A DNA stretch of 64,000 bases from Solobacterium sp. (GCA_017469885.1 JAFUFO010000038.1:62001-126000); one strand, 5' to 3'; shown: positions 34,463 to 43,738, counted from the first letter of the stretch. A program made the numbers and translations. Notes: generated by a model not told the origin, from the letters alone.

Positions 34463-36312
34463 GCCAGCAGAACAGACAGCCCCAGAGACAGGGCGGCCGC
34501 GGACGCGGCATGATGGCCGGCGATAAGGCAAAGGACTTCAGCGGGTCCATCCGGAAGCTGATCCGCTATCTGAAGCCATTTGCGGTCCGGCTGATCATCA
34601 TCATTCTCATCGCCTCAGCTTCCACGGTATTCTCCATCATCGGTCCGAAGATCCTCGGCAGCGCCACGACAACCCTCGCGCAGGGACTGGTCGCCAAGTA
34701 TACCGGCACGGGATCCATTGATTTCAACCGCATCTTCTCCATCCTGCGGACGCTTGGAACGATCTATGTGATCTCGATGATCTTCTCCTACATTCAGGGC
34801 TGGCTGATGGCTGGCGTAACGCAGCGTCTTACCTATACGCTGCGGAAGGAAATCAGTGAAAAGATCAACCGTCTGCCGCTGTCCTATTTCGACAAACAGA
34901 CACACGGTGAAGTTCTCTCACGCATTACCAACGACGTCGACACCGTTTCCCAGACGCTGAACCAGTCGATCCAGCAGATCTTCACTTCGGTGATCACGGT
35001 CATCGGTGTGCTGTACATGATGCTCCGGATTTCCTGGCAGCTGACGATCATGGCACTGATCGTCGTTCCCCTCTCCGGTATTGCGGCTGCCTTTGTGGTA
35101 AAGAACAGCCAGCCGTACTTCAAGGCCCAGCAGAAGACGCTCGGCAATGTGAACGGCCATATCGAAGAGATGTACGGCGGTCACATCGTCATGAAGGCAT
35201 TCAACGGCGAAGAACGTTCGATCAATGAATTCAATGATCTGAACAACAAGCTGTACGAAGCCGGCTGGAAGGCACAGTTCATGAGCGGACTGATGCAGCC
35301 GATCACAAACCTGATCGGTAATATCGGCTATGTCGGATGCTGTGTGCTCGGCGGTTACCTGTCCATCCATAACGGACTGGCGATCGGTGACATTCAGGCA
35401 TTCATTCAGTATGTCCGTTCCTTCAATCAGCCGATTACCCAGACTGCACAGATGATGAACATCCTGCAGAGCACGGCGGCTGCGGCAGAACGCGTCTTCG
35501 AATTCCTCGAAGAAAGCGAAGAAACGCCCGACCCGGAAAACCCGGTATCGATCCGCGATGAAAACGGCGCGCTGACGATCCGCGGTGATGTCTCCTTCGA
35601 AAATGTATGCTTCGGCTATGATCCCAACGAGATTATTATTCACAACTTCAGTGCCTACTTTGCCCAGGGCAAACAGGTCGCGATCGTCGGTCCGACCGGC
35701 GCCGGCAAGACAACGATCGTCAAGCTGCTGATGCGCTTCTATGACCTCAACAGCGGAACGATCTACATTGACGGTATCGATACACGGAATCTCCGCCGGA
35801 ACGATCTCCGCGATGCCTTCGGCATGGTGCTTCAGGACGCATGGCTCTCCTCCGGCACGATCATGGACAACATCCGGTACGGACGCATGGACGCAACAGA
35901 TGAAGAAGTCGTGCAGGCTGCGGACAACGCTTATGCCGATCACTTTATCCGGACTCTGGAAGACGGCTATCAGACAGTGATAAACGAGGAGTCGACCAAT
36001 ATCTCGCAGGGTCAGAAACAGCTTCTGACGATTGCCCGGGCATTCCTGAGCGATCCGAAACTCCTGATTCTTGACGAAGCGACCTCCTCCGTCGATACCA
36101 GAACCGAGATCCTGATCCAGAAAGGTATGGAGAAACTCATGAAGGGACGCACCAGCTTCGTGATCGCCCACCGTCTCTCCACGATCCGCAATGCGGATAT
36201 CATTCTGTGCATGGATCACGGCGACATCGTGGAAGTCGGCAACCATGAAGAACTCATGGAGAAAAACGGCTTCTACGCAAAACTCTACAACTCCCAGTTT
36301 GCGGAAGGCTGA
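34459..36312 (+). CDS. Heterodimeric ABC exporter, catalytic-site half (617 aa)
   Basis: The N-terminal tail is rich in Gln/Arg/Gly (RQPQRQGGRGRGMM), then a six-helix membrane domain and an ATPase domain: Walker A GPTGAGKTT near residue 411, signature NISQGQKQL near 514 (non-canonical SQGQ), Walker B LLILDEATSSVD near 537 with catalytic Glu. Complements the degenerate partner encoded upstream. Related in layout to the 4580-8253 pair but in the reverse gene order relative to the start. Ended by the terminator at 36351. Confidence 0.9.
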   Translation: MSQQNRQPQRQGGRGRGMMAGDKAKDFSGSIRKLIRYLKPFAVRLIIIILIASASTVFSIIGPKILGSATTTLAQGLVAKYTGTGSIDFNRIFSILRTLGTIYVISMIFSYIQGWLMAGVTQRLTYTLRKEISEKINRLPLSYFDKQTHGEVLSRITNDVDTVSQTLNQSIQQIFTSVITVIGVLYMMLRISWQLTIMALIVVPLSGIAAAFVVKNSQPYFKAQQKTLGNVNGHIEEMYGGHIVMKAFNGEERSINEFNDLNNKLYEAGWKAQFMSGLMQPITNLIGNIGYVGCCVLGGYLSIHNGLAIGDIQAFIQYVRSFNQPITQTAQMMNILQSTAAAAERVFEFLEESEETPDPENPVSIRDENGALTIRGDVSFENVCFGYDPNEIIIHNFSAYFAQGKQVAIVGPTGAGKTTIVKLLMRFYDLNSGTIYIDGIDTRNLRRNDLRDAFGMVLQDAWLSSGTIMDNIRYGRMDATDEEVVQAADNAYADHFIRTLEDGYQTVINEESTNISQGQKQLLTIARAFLSDPKLLILDEATSSVDTRTEILIQKGMEKLMKGRTSFVIAHRLSTIRNADIILCMDHGDIVEVGNHEELMEKNGFYAKLYNSQFAEG

Positions 36313-36350
36313 GACAGCCTCTGCTTATGGCAAAAGTATTCTGACAACAG

Positions 36351-36388
36351 GCGTCTGCTGACCTGCGGGAAAGCAGACGCTTTTGTTT
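36351..36388 (+). terminator. Terminator of the second ABC exporter operon
   Basis: GCGTCTGCT-(12)-AGCAGACGC followed by TTTTGTTT. Confidence 0.8.
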
Positions 36389-36494
36389 CATTCTCTTAAC
36401 AATCACATCTGTTATGCCAATCAAATTCATTTTTTTGTTTCCTAACGGCGCCAAGATGTTTACAATAAATAACTATATAAAGGGGAAAAGCATT

Positions 36495-37505
36495 ATGAAG
36501 GTTATCACACCAAAGGGATACGATCCGGTACTTTCGGTTCGTGAAACACAGGAAGCGATCAAATACATCCGTGACACCTTTCAGAAAGAATTCGGAAAAG
36601 AGATGAATCTTTCCCGGATCAGCGCACCGCTGTTTGTCACAAAGAAGAGCGGCCTGAATGATAATCTCAACGGTATCGAGCGCCCCGTTTCCTTCGAGAT
36701 GCAGGAAATGTCGGAAGAGCGGATCGAAGTCGTTCAGTCGCTTGCGAAGTGGAAGCGTTATGCGCTTAAGAAATACGGATTTGATGTCCATGAAGGACTT
36801 TATACAAACATGAATGCAATCCGGCGGGATGAACTGCTGGACAACCTGCACAGCGCCTATGTCGATCAGTGGGACTGGGAAAAGGTCATCACAAAAGAAG
36901 AGCGCACCGATGAGACGCTGGAAGCGACCGTCCGTGAGATCTTCAAGATCATCAAGCACATGGAACATGAGGTCTGGTACAAATACCCGAACGCGGTATG
37001 CCACCTTGCGGATGATGTCTACTTCATCACCAGCCAGGAGCTCGAAGACCGCTATCCGGATCTTTCGGTAAAAGACCGTGAGACCGCGATTACCCGGGAA
37101 AAGGGCTGCGTCTTCATCAAGCAGATCGGCTGGCCGCTGCGCCGCAGCAACCACCCGCATGACGGACGCGCGCCGGACTATGATGACTGGAACCTGAACG
37201 GCGATCTGCTGTTCTGGCTGCCGAGTCTTTCCACCGCGCTGGAGATTTCCTCCATGGGTATCCGCGTAGACGAAAAGTCCATCCGCACCCAGTGCAAGGC
37301 AAGCCACTGTGAAGGAAGACTGGCGCTGCCCTATCATCAGATGATCCTGCATATGGAGCTTCCCTACACGATCGGCGGCGGTATCGGCCAGTCAAGGCTG
37401 TGCATGCTACTGCTGAACAAAGCCCATGTCGGCGAAGTGCAGGCAAGCATCTGGCCGGATGATATGGTAAAGATCTGCGAGAAGAACAACATCCCGCTTC
37501 TGTAA
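36495..37505 (+). CDS. asnA: Aspartate-ammonia ligase (asparagine synthetase A)
   Basis: 336 residues from ATG 36495, preceded by AAGGGG; the upstream in-frame extension is not coding-like. Class II aminoacyl-tRNA-synthetase fold: [27 protein letters not shown]-like [50 protein letters not shown], and the ATP-site motif 3 region [15 protein letters not shown]. Makes Asn from Asp, ammonia and ATP. Monocistronic with its own terminator (37511). I see no T-box in the 180-base upstream region. Confidence 0.95.
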   Translation: MKVITPKGYDPVLSVRETQEAIKYIRDTFQKEFGKEMNLSRISAPLFVTKKSGLNDNLNGIERPVSFEMQEMSEERIEVVQSLAKWKRYALKKYGFDVHEGLYTNMNAIRRDELLDNLHSAYVDQWDWEKVITKEERTDETLEATVREIFKIIKHMEHEVWYKYPNAVCHLADDVYFITSQELEDRYPDLSVKDRETAITREKGCVFIKQIGWPLRRSNHPHDGRAPDYDDWNLNGDLLFWLPSLSTALEISSMGIRVDEKSIRTQCKASHCEGRLALPYHQMILHMELPYTIGGGIGQSRLCMLLLNKAHVGEVQASIWPDDMVKICEKNNIPLL

Positions 37506-37510
37506 ACTGC

Positions 37511-37537
37511 AAAGCCGGCGCAAAACCGGCTTTTCTT
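37511..37537 (+). terminator. Terminator of asnA
   Basis: AAAGCCGG-CGCAAAA-CCGGCTTTT followed by C and TTC. Confidence 0.75.
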
Positions 37538-37543
37538 CTCCCC

Positions 37544-37571
37544 ACAGAAAAACCGGACTGTGAGTCCGGTT
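37544..37571 (-). terminator. Terminator of the VanY-like gene
   Basis: Minus strand AACCGGACT-CAC-AGTCCGGTT followed by TTTCTG. Confidence 0.75.
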
Positions 37572-37598
37572 CTCTTTCCTGTTTTCTGTGAACTGCAG

Positions 37599-38372
37599 TT
37601 AACCCTGAATGTTGTAATACTCTTCCATCGTCAGGCCGCTCTCATAGATCTTCGCGGCTTCATCGATACCTACATAGCGGTAATGCCACGGGCTGAAGAC
37701 GATGTTCGTAATGGACTGCTTACCTTCCGGATACCGTTCAATCCAGCCGTACTTCCAGGAGTTTTCCTTCAGCCAGGTATAGTCCGGATACTGTGTGAAG
37801 CAGTAGCTCAGTTCGCATGCGCCATTCCAGCAGCCGATATCCGCCGCAAGACCAAGCTGATGCTCACTTGCGCCGGGATGATCATCCACGATGGACGCAT
37901 AGTACGCACCTCTGGTCTGCGTGTAATAACTGAACAGATCTGCCTGAAGCTGATAGGAACGATAGCCGTCAACCAGTTTCAGATAGATACGGTCATTGAT
38001 CGCCGCCTGAAACATCTCTTCCAGTTTGGTCGCCGCTTCTTCACGGAGCTTCTTGGCTTCCGCAGAATGTACGTTGACCGTCCGCATGTCGGCAGGCACA
38101 TAGGTCTCTGAAATCGGGTGCGTCTGAGAGACGTACCGGGTCAGCGAATCATCCGACTCAAGATCAACCGCAGGAACTTCCGGTGTCGGCTCCGGTGTAG
38201 GTGTCGGAGTCGGAGTCGGTTCAACGGTCGGTACCGGTGTCGGTGTCGGCTCCGGTTCTTTCTTACTGCTGCTGCAGCCCTTGAAGTTAAGAATAAACAA
38301 TCCGATCAGTATCATGATGCACAGGACAATGATCGTAATCAGTTTTGCTCTGTATTGCTTGTAAATATCCAT
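37599..38372 (-). CDS. D-alanyl-D-alanine carboxypeptidase, VanY/M15B family, membrane-anchored
   Basis: 257 residues. TM anchor (about 11-30), a Cys just after it (FKGCSSS, a poor lipobox), then a Pro/Thr/Glu-rich spacer with PTPTPTPEPTPE-type repeats (38-66) crossing the wall, then an M15B peptidase domain. The Zn site is SEHQLGLAADI (His and Asp) and PWHYRYVG (Glu replaced in the alignment, His retained), with the substrate block VDGYRSYQLQADLF. Trims D-Ala from peptidoglycan stem peptides. No vancomycin-resistance partners are near. No RBS is seen; TAAAAT lies 6 bases before the ATG. Confidence 0.87.
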   Translation of the reverse strand: MDIYKQYRAKLITIIVLCIMILIGLFILNFKGCSSSKKEPEPTPTPVPTVEPTPTPTPTPEPTPEVPAVDLESDDSLTRYVSQTHPISETYVPADMRTVNVHSAEAKKLREEAATKLEEMFQAAINDRIYLKLVDGYRSYQLQADLFSYYTQTRGAYYASIVDDHPGASEHQLGLAADIGCWNGACELSYCFTQYPDYTWLKENSWKYGWIERYPEGKQSITNIVFSPWHYRYVGIDEAAKIYESGLTMEEYYNIQG

Positions 38373-38378
38373 GGCTCT

Positions 38379-38384
38379 ATTTTA
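38379..38384 (-). promoter_or_regulatory. -10 box 6 bases before the VanY-like start (possible leaderless mRNA)
   Basis: Minus strand TAAAAT, then AGAGCC, then ATG. A start at the normal distance would be on the ATG. Confidence 0.35.
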
Positions 38385-38556
38385 ATACAATTTCCCGGAA
38401 GGAAACGTAAGACACGCTTTTTATAGAAACAATTCTCCCGCTGATACCGGTTGATGATCCAATCAGGAAAAGAAAAAAGTACGGATGATTCCATGATTCT
38501 TCTGCAGCGGTTAAAATGATATTAAAATTTGAAGCATTAGTTCAAAGAGGTGCCAT

Positions 38557-39252
38557 ATGATCTATGCATTCTATTTATTAATTCCGTTTGTGCTGGCTCT
38601 TGTCATCGTGTTTGTTACACTTCATTACAACTCCAGGGAAATAGAGCCGATCGTTGCGGAAGTATTCAGCATTTTTAAAACAATCTGGGAATCCGACAAG
38701 ATGAAATCGGAAGACGGCAAAGAGCCGTTTGATACCGTGTTCCTCCGGCTGTTTGAAAAGGCGTATGCATCGGAAGGTCTGTACGCGGTGGAATTCAAGA
38801 ATAAATACTTCCTGTACAAAACCCTGATTCTGCTTATCGTTGCGTCCATTCCCTTTCTGATTCTGTTCCTTGTGACCAAAAAGGCATTTATACTGGGCAA
38901 TAATGAATGGAATGAGATCTATCTGTATATCGTTATCATCGTTCCGATCATCCTTGCTTTTCTGCTGAATAAATATGTCGATGTCAAACAATACCGCCAG
39001 CTGTGGATCCAGCATACAAAGATCAAGTATCACCTGGAATGGCGGATGATGGAACTGATCAAGGATTATGAGATGCAGAAAGCCACTGCGAATCCGGAAG
39101 AAACCGACAAACTTCTCACATCATTAAAAACCAGCTTTATTATCGACATGTGCGAATACTGGCATACAAGCACCTCTGAGTTATCTGAAAAAGTAATGGC
39201 GAAAGAGGAGAACCTGTTCCAGGAAATCGGAAACATGCTCAGCAACAAATAA
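38557..39252 (+). CDS. Three-TM membrane protein of unknown function (231 aa)
   Basis: TM segments near residues 3-22, 86-106 and 123-142, with a cytoplasmic-looking helical segment between TM1 and TM2 and a long helical C-terminus. After TM3 comes VKQYRQLWIQHTKIKYHLEWRMMELIKDYE. The two-TM hairpin followed by a W..H/R...L..E helix loosely recalls SLATT/DUF4231-type proteins, some of which are effectors in nucleotide-signal defence, but the match is only by eye. RBS AAAGAGG. No nucleotidyltransferase or other partner is adjacent. Confidence 0.7.
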   Translation: MIYAFYLLIPFVLALVIVFVTLHYNSREIEPIVAEVFSIFKTIWESDKMKSEDGKEPFDTVFLRLFEKAYASEGLYAVEFKNKYFLYKTLILLIVASIPFLILFLVTKKAFILGNNEWNEIYLYIVIIVPIILAFLLNKYVDVKQYRQLWIQHTKIKYHLEWRMMELIKDYEMQKATANPEETDKLLTSLKTSFIIDMCEYWHTSTSELSEKVMAKEENLFQEIGNMLSNK

Positions 39253-39302
39253 ACGGTCTTCAGACCGAGCGATATATTCTGTGTTTGTTTCGGGAGGTGT
39301 TT

Positions 39303-40736
39303 ATGGATTTTGATCTGAACAAACGTTACTGTTACTACTTCAATGAAATTTCAAAAATTCCGCGCGGATCCCGCAATGAGAAAGGCATCAGTGATTATGT
39401 CTGCGCCTTCGCAAAAGCCCATAACCTGCCGTATAAGCAGGATCATGTCTGGAATGTCATGATCGATAAGCCTGCGTCTGCCGGTTATGAGCAGAGTGAG
39501 CCGATCATCCTGCAGGCGCATATGGACATGGTCTGCGAAAAGAACAATGATGTTGAGCACGACTTTGAAAAAGATCCTCTGGACCTTTATGTCGAAGACG
39601 GCTGGCTGAAGGCACGCGGCACCACCCTTGGCGGTGATGACGGACATGGCGTTGCCTATATGCTCGCAATTCTGGAAGACGACACAATTGCGCATCCTCC
39701 GCTGGAATGCATCTTCACCGTTCAGGAAGAGATCGGACTGCTCGGTATGGCGGAGCTTCATGCCGAAGACCTGCACGGTCATCGGTATATCTCGCTGGAC
39801 GGCGGCGGACTGAATATCACCGACACCAGCTGTGCCGGCGCAATAAGCCCGAAGATCATTCAGAAGATTGACTGGGAACCATGCAATCTTCCCGAATATG
39901 AACTGACGGTAAAAGGCCTTCAGGGCGGCCATTCCGGCGGACTGATTCATCTGGAACGCGGAAACGCAAACATTATTGCCGGACGCATCCTCAAGGAAGC
40001 ACAGATTGCCGGCGCGGATGTCACCCTTTCCTGGATGCAGGGCGGACTCAAGGAAAATGCGATTCCCCGTGAATCGGTATTCCGCTTTGTCTCGAACACA
40101 CCGGCTGAACAGCTGAACGAAATCATCGGAAAATCCATCCGTGAGATTACCGCAGAACTGCAGTTCAGTGATGCAGGTGTTGCGATTGCCCTGGAACCGA
40201 AAGGACTGGCATCCCGCAGTTTCCCGGAGACAGTCTCTGACCGGCTCATCAACTACATCTTCCTGATGCCGCACGGTCTCCAGCATCGTTCGATGGCAGT
40301 GGAGAATCTGACCATTGCGTCTTTAAACCTCGGCGTCATTTCCATCAAGGATGACACGGTCGTCTTTGAGATCATGGCCCGTGCCGCAGATGACAGTATG
40401 CGCTTTGACATCTGCAATAAACTGAAGGCGCTCGCAGATCTTCTGCATCTGAACATCGATGTTCCGAAGGGCTATCCCGGATGGGCATACACGCCCGATT
40501 CAAAGATGCGCGGCATCATGAAATCCGTGCTTGAGCGCCATGGGCTGACCTATATCGAACAGGCGACACACGGCGGCCTTGAATGCGGCATCGTCAAAGG
40601 CCTTGACCCGCAGATGGATATCATCACCTTCGGTCCGATCAATCTCGACATTCATTCTCCGGATGAACGCATGGATCTTCAGTCATTCGATGACGGATGG
40701 AAGATACTACTCGACATTCTGGCAGACTGCAGATAG
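39303..40736 (+). CDS. pepD: Aminoacyl-histidine dipeptidase (Xaa-His dipeptidase, M20)
   Basis: 477 residues from ATG 39303 (GGGAGG upstream). M20 di-zinc peptidase: IILQAHMDMVCEKNNDVEHDFEKDP (His and bridging Asp), GTTLGGDDGHGVAYMLAIL, TVQEEIGLLGM with the catalytic Glu, and late THGGLECGIV and INLDIHSPDERM. A lid domain lies between. Hydrolyses Xaa-His and other dipeptides in the cytoplasm. Ended by the hairpin at 40762. Confidence 0.93.
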   Translation: MDFDLNKRYCYYFNEISKIPRGSRNEKGISDYVCAFAKAHNLPYKQDHVWNVMIDKPASAGYEQSEPIILQAHMDMVCEKNNDVEHDFEKDPLDLYVEDGWLKARGTTLGGDDGHGVAYMLAILEDDTIAHPPLECIFTVQEEIGLLGMAELHAEDLHGHRYISLDGGGLNITDTSCAGAISPKIIQKIDWEPCNLPEYELTVKGLQGGHSGGLIHLERGNANIIAGRILKEAQIAGADVTLSWMQGGLKENAIPRESVFRFVSNTPAEQLNEIIGKSIREITAELQFSDAGVAIALEPKGLASRSFPETVSDRLINYIFLMPHGLQHRSMAVENLTIASLNLGVISIKDDTVVFEIMARAADDSMRFDICNKLKALADLLHLNIDVPKGYPGWAYTPDSKMRGIMKSVLERHGLTYIEQATHGGLECGIVKGLDPQMDIITFGPINLDIHSPDERMDLQSFDDGWKILLDILADCR

Positions 40737-40761
40737 GTCTCATATATCAGATCAGCAGCAC

Positions 40762-40794
40762 AGCCGGCATCCTTTATGGGTGACCGGCTTTTAT
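40762..40794 (+). terminator. Terminator of pepD
   Basis: AGCCGG-(16)-CCGGCT followed by TTTAT. Confidence 0.55.
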
Positions 40795-40907
40795 ATGCAC
40801 CGAAAATGTGCCTGACTTTCTCAGCAGAAAGCAGATTTCTCTGAATCAACATGCAGTCCCGCCGTGATACTTCAGCAGCAATGCCTTTCGTCAAGCCGGA
40901 AAAACCA

Positions 40908-40931
40908 GAAGAAAAGCAGGTGATTACCTGC
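40908..40931 (-). terminator. Terminator of the transketolase-iolB operon
   Basis: Minus strand GCAGGTAATCACCTGC followed by TTTTCTTC, about 40 bases after the iolB stop. Confidence 0.65.
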
Positions 40932-40971
40932 TGATCTATGTGTCGCTTCGTTTTGTTTTCAGATGATCCGA

Positions 40972-41760
40972 TCAGAACTCTGCATCATGAAGCCAGAGAT
41001 ATCTCTCATCTTCATTTCTTGTCGTCTGAAGCCACGGATTTCCATCAAGATGCCGGATCATCCAGCAAGTATACATCTGGAATCCCGGCGCAGCAGACTG
41101 CGGATGGAGTTCCTGCGGAGGAATCGCGGAAAAACTGTTGTCTACAGACTTGAATACACTGTCCCCGACAAAACTCGCTCCGAATCCCTCCGGACGGTCA
41201 AACTTGAAGTAATACAGTTCCGGCTGCGGATGACGGTGCGGCAGATAGCCGGACCAGTTTCCTCTGTCATTGAGCACTTCGCCGAGAACCATATTGGAAT
41301 ACGGCGCGATTTCCTTATCGAAAATCGTATTGACTCTGCGCTTGGCAACATTGCCGAACTTTCCGACACAGGAATAGCCCCACGGCGCATCATCCGGCCG
41401 ATATATTGTTGCGTCAAATACGGTTTCGTTCTTTGTGCACTGTACAAGTATCTCGGAATCCTCGAGTGCTTTCACAGTGACCTTCGTGCCGGTGCATACA
41501 TGAAGCGCATACGGTCCTTCGGTAAAGACATCCTTTCGTGCTGCGCATTCACACATCTTATCCCAGCAATACTCAATTTTGCCGGAAAGAAGCAGGATCG
41601 CTGTCTCCTCGCCCTCTCTGCAGAATACGCGTTCACTTCCCTTATTCATCCGATAGACACGGACGTCCATCATCATATCTCTGTATTCGTTGTCATATGT
41701 TGACAGAATCTCTTCTCCGGTCTCATCGAATTCCGGATATCCAAACAGTTTTTTCTCCAT
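40972..41760 (-). CDS. iolB: IolB/KduI-type cupin isomerase (5-deoxy-glucuronate isomerase family)
   Basis: 262 residues, bicupin of the KduI/IolB family. The C-terminal cupin has GNWSGYLPHRHPQPELYYFKFD (His, His, Glu metal ligands), GDSVFKSVDNSFSAI and LHPQSAAPGFQMY, as in IolB. IolB isomerises 5-deoxy-D-glucuronate to 5-dehydro-2-deoxy-D-gluconate in myo-inositol catabolism. No iolC, iolD, iolE or iolG is in the window; the partners are a split transketolase. So the true substrate may be another aldose or uronate. It starts 10 bases after the transketolase C gene. Confidence 0.8.
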   Translation of the reverse strand: MEKKLFGYPEFDETGEEILSTYDNEYRDMMMDVRVYRMNKGSERVFCREGEETAILLLSGKIEYCWDKMCECAARKDVFTEGPYALHVCTGTKVTVKALEDSEILVQCTKNETVFDATIYRPDDAPWGYSCVGKFGNVAKRRVNTIFDKEIAPYSNMVLGEVLNDRGNWSGYLPHRHPQPELYYFKFDRPEGFGASFVGDSVFKSVDNSFSAIPPQELHPQSAAPGFQMYTCWMIRHLDGNPWLQTTRNEDERYLWLHDAEF

Positions 41761-41770
41761 GTTTTTCTCC

Positions 41771-42742
41771 TTATCCTTGTTTTCTCGCTATAGCCTTATG
41801 AACAGCAGCAACAATATCGCCCGCTGTCATCTGATAATCTTTTTCCAGCAGATCCTGCGGTCCTGCTTTTCCGTAACGGCAATGATTGCCGATCCGCTCC
41901 AGCGGCACCGGGTTCTTCTCAATCAGCAGATTTGCGACGATCGATCCCAGCCCGCAGTCAACCTGGTGGTTCTCTGCGGTCACGGCACATCCGGTGCGGA
42001 CTGCTTCCCGAAGAACAAGTTCTTCATCAAGCGGTCTCCATGTATGCATATCGATCACACTGGCAGAGATTCCTTCTCCCTGCAGTTTTGACTGTGCTTC
42101 CAGTGCATTGCAGACCATGATTCCCGAAGCGATGATCACTGCATCCGTCCCCTGTTTCAGCAGCACGCCTTTGCCGATCTCAAAATCAGAACCATCCTCA
42201 TAGACCGGTTTGAATGCGCGGCGGATAAGTCTCATATAGGAGAGCTCCTGCACATCTGCCAGTTTTTTGGTCAGTGCGTACGTCTGTGCATAGTCTGCCG
42301 GATCCAGAACAACCGCATTCGGAATCGTCATATAGATTCCGCAGTCTTCATAGGTCATATGTGTTGCCCCGTTGAAGGCTGCGGTTATTCCCGGATCGGA
42401 TCCGATCACATGCACGGGCAGGCGGGATAATCCTGACGAAAGATACGCCTGATCGAGAATTCTTCTTGAAGCAAACACACCGAACGTGTGTACAAACGGC
42501 AGAAGTCCGGTCGCTGCCATCCCGCAGGCAACACCCATCGCATTTTCTTCTGCAATACCGGCATTGAATACCCGGTCGGGAAACGCGTTTTTCAAACGCT
42601 CCGTGTGGATGCAGTTCATCAGATCACAGTCAATATGGACGATCCCGGGATTTTCCTTCATGAGCTCGATCATCGCATCCTGATAAGCATCACAGTTCTG
42701 ACGATTATCCGTCTTATTCGGTGCAGCAAGTGTATACATCAC
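41771..42742 (-). CDS. Transketolase, C-terminal subunit (Pyr and C domains)
   Basis: 323 residues. The pyrimidine-binding domain has HIDCDLMNCIHTERLKNAFPDRVFNAGIAEENAMGVACGMAATGLLPFVHTFGVFASRR, with Glu of AEENA activating ThDP; then the transketolase C domain with VIDMHTWRPLDEE. Works with the N-terminal subunit encoded upstream (ATGA overlap 42739-42742). Transfers two-carbon ketol units. Split transketolases often serve special sugar pathways in anaerobes, so this may not be the housekeeping enzyme. Confidence 0.88.
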   Translation of the reverse strand: MMYTLAAPNKTDNRQNCDAYQDAMIELMKENPGIVHIDCDLMNCIHTERLKNAFPDRVFNAGIAEENAMGVACGMAATGLLPFVHTFGVFASRRILDQAYLSSGLSRLPVHVIGSDPGITAAFNGATHMTYEDCGIYMTIPNAVVLDPADYAQTYALTKKLADVQELSYMRLIRRAFKPVYEDGSDFEIGKGVLLKQGTDAVIIASGIMVCNALEAQSKLQGEGISASVIDMHTWRPLDEELVLREAVRTGCAVTAENHQVDCGLGSIVANLLIEKNPVPLERIGNHCRYGKAGPQDLLEKDYQMTAGDIVAAVHKAIARKQG

Positions 42743-43599
42743 TCAATGCCTCCTTTTCGCCCGCGTACGTCCGCAAGCTTCCTCTCGGCTTCTTCCAGCA
42801 TGATCTTCCATTCTTCCTGATTCGGTTTCGCAGAATGAACTCCGCTGGCTTCCACGATTGAAACACCTTTTCCTTTGACGGTATGAAGAATCAGTGCGGT
42901 CGGACTGCCGGATGTCTGTTTTGCCTTCCGCAATGCATCGCGGATCTCTGCGGTGTTATTGCCGTCCGCCACTTCAATCACATTCCATCCAAATGCTTCA
43001 AACTTCGCATGAAGTCCTTTTCCGTGACTCATCACTTCATCAACCGTTCCGTCAAGCTGTCTTCCGTTTGCATCAATCAGGGCAATCAGATGATCCAGTT
43101 TGTAATGCGCCGCAAACTGAGCGGCTTCCCATACTTCTCCTTCATCCGCTTCTCCGTCTCCGACAAAGACGTAAACATAACTGCCTATTCCCTGCAGACG
43201 ATTTCCAAGCGCTGCGCCGGCTGCTTCACTGATTCCCTGTCCGAGAGAGCCGGTCGTAAGATCAACTCCGGGAGTCAGTGTTCGGTCGGTGTGAGAGGGA
43301 AATCGGGAATTAAATTCATTCAGGTGATACGCACTTTCAACAGGAAAATAGCCTTTCAGTCCCAATGCTGCATAGAGCGCAGGACCTGCGTGGCCTTTTG
43401 AAAGAACACACCAGTCCCGCTCTTTCTTTTTCGGGTCAGCAGGATCGTAATTCATTACGTCTCCGTACAAAACCGCCAGCGCATCTGCAATCGACATGCA
43501 GCCGCCGATATGTCCGTTTCCGAAAGAAGCAATAATACAAAGTGTTTCCAGGCGGATCTCAGCCGCAAATTCGTTCAGTTCCTGTATTAGCTCACTCAT
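42739..43599 (-). CDS. Transketolase, N-terminal subunit (ThDP pyrophosphate domain)
   Basis: 286 residues. ThDP/Mg2+ motif VGDGEADEGEVWEAAQFAAHYKLDHLIALIDANG (GDG...N), preceded by LSKGHAGPALYAAL and GSLGQGISEAAGAALG. It supplies the cofactor-binding half of a heteromeric transketolase with the 41771-42742 product. RBS GGGAAGGG; a perfect -10 TATAAT lies at 43628-43623 with a weak -35, suggesting regulated expression. First gene of a three-gene operon ending in iolB. Confidence 0.9.
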   Translation of the reverse strand: MSELIQELNEFAAEIRLETLCIIASFGNGHIGGCMSIADALAVLYGDVMNYDPADPKKKERDWCVLSKGHAGPALYAALGLKGYFPVESAYHLNEFNSRFPSHTDRTLTPGVDLTTGSLGQGISEAAGAALGNRLQGIGSYVYVFVGDGEADEGEVWEAAQFAAHYKLDHLIALIDANGRQLDGTVDEVMSHGKGLHAKFEAFGWNVIEVADGNNTAEIRDALRKAKQTSGSPTALILHTVKGKGVSIVEASGVHSAKPNQEEWKIMLEEAERKLADVRGRKGGIE

Positions 43600-43622
43600 A
43601 TCAGTTTCCCTTCCCTAACCCG

Positions 43623-43674
43623 ATTATAAATTACTTTGATGGCCAAAAATCGATACAGTAAATGGTTACTTTAC
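43623..43674 (-). promoter_or_regulatory. Transketolase-iolB promoter with possible operator
   Basis: A perfect TATAAT (43628-43623) lies 23 bases before ATG 43599, and no good -35 is present. An inverted repeat GTAAA-7-TTTAC (43658-43674) lies about 30 bases upstream of the -10, where a regulator could bind. It differs from the PTS-locus element. Confidence 0.4.
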
Positions 43675-43738
43675 AGACACTTTAACTATATTGTGGTAAT
43701 TTTTTTCAAAACTGCTTCTTCAGAATCGAATGCGCAGC

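Noticed and set aside
32294-36246. Long minus-strand open frames (697 and 442 codons) opposite the two ABC exporter genes
   Set aside because: Low-complexity, His/Asp-rich translations antisense to clear ABC transporters. Shadow frames.
38180-38260. Tandem repeat in DNA
   Set aside because: It encodes the Pro/Thr/Glu spacer of the VanY-like protein, a normal wall-spanning linker, not a mobile or regulatory repeat.
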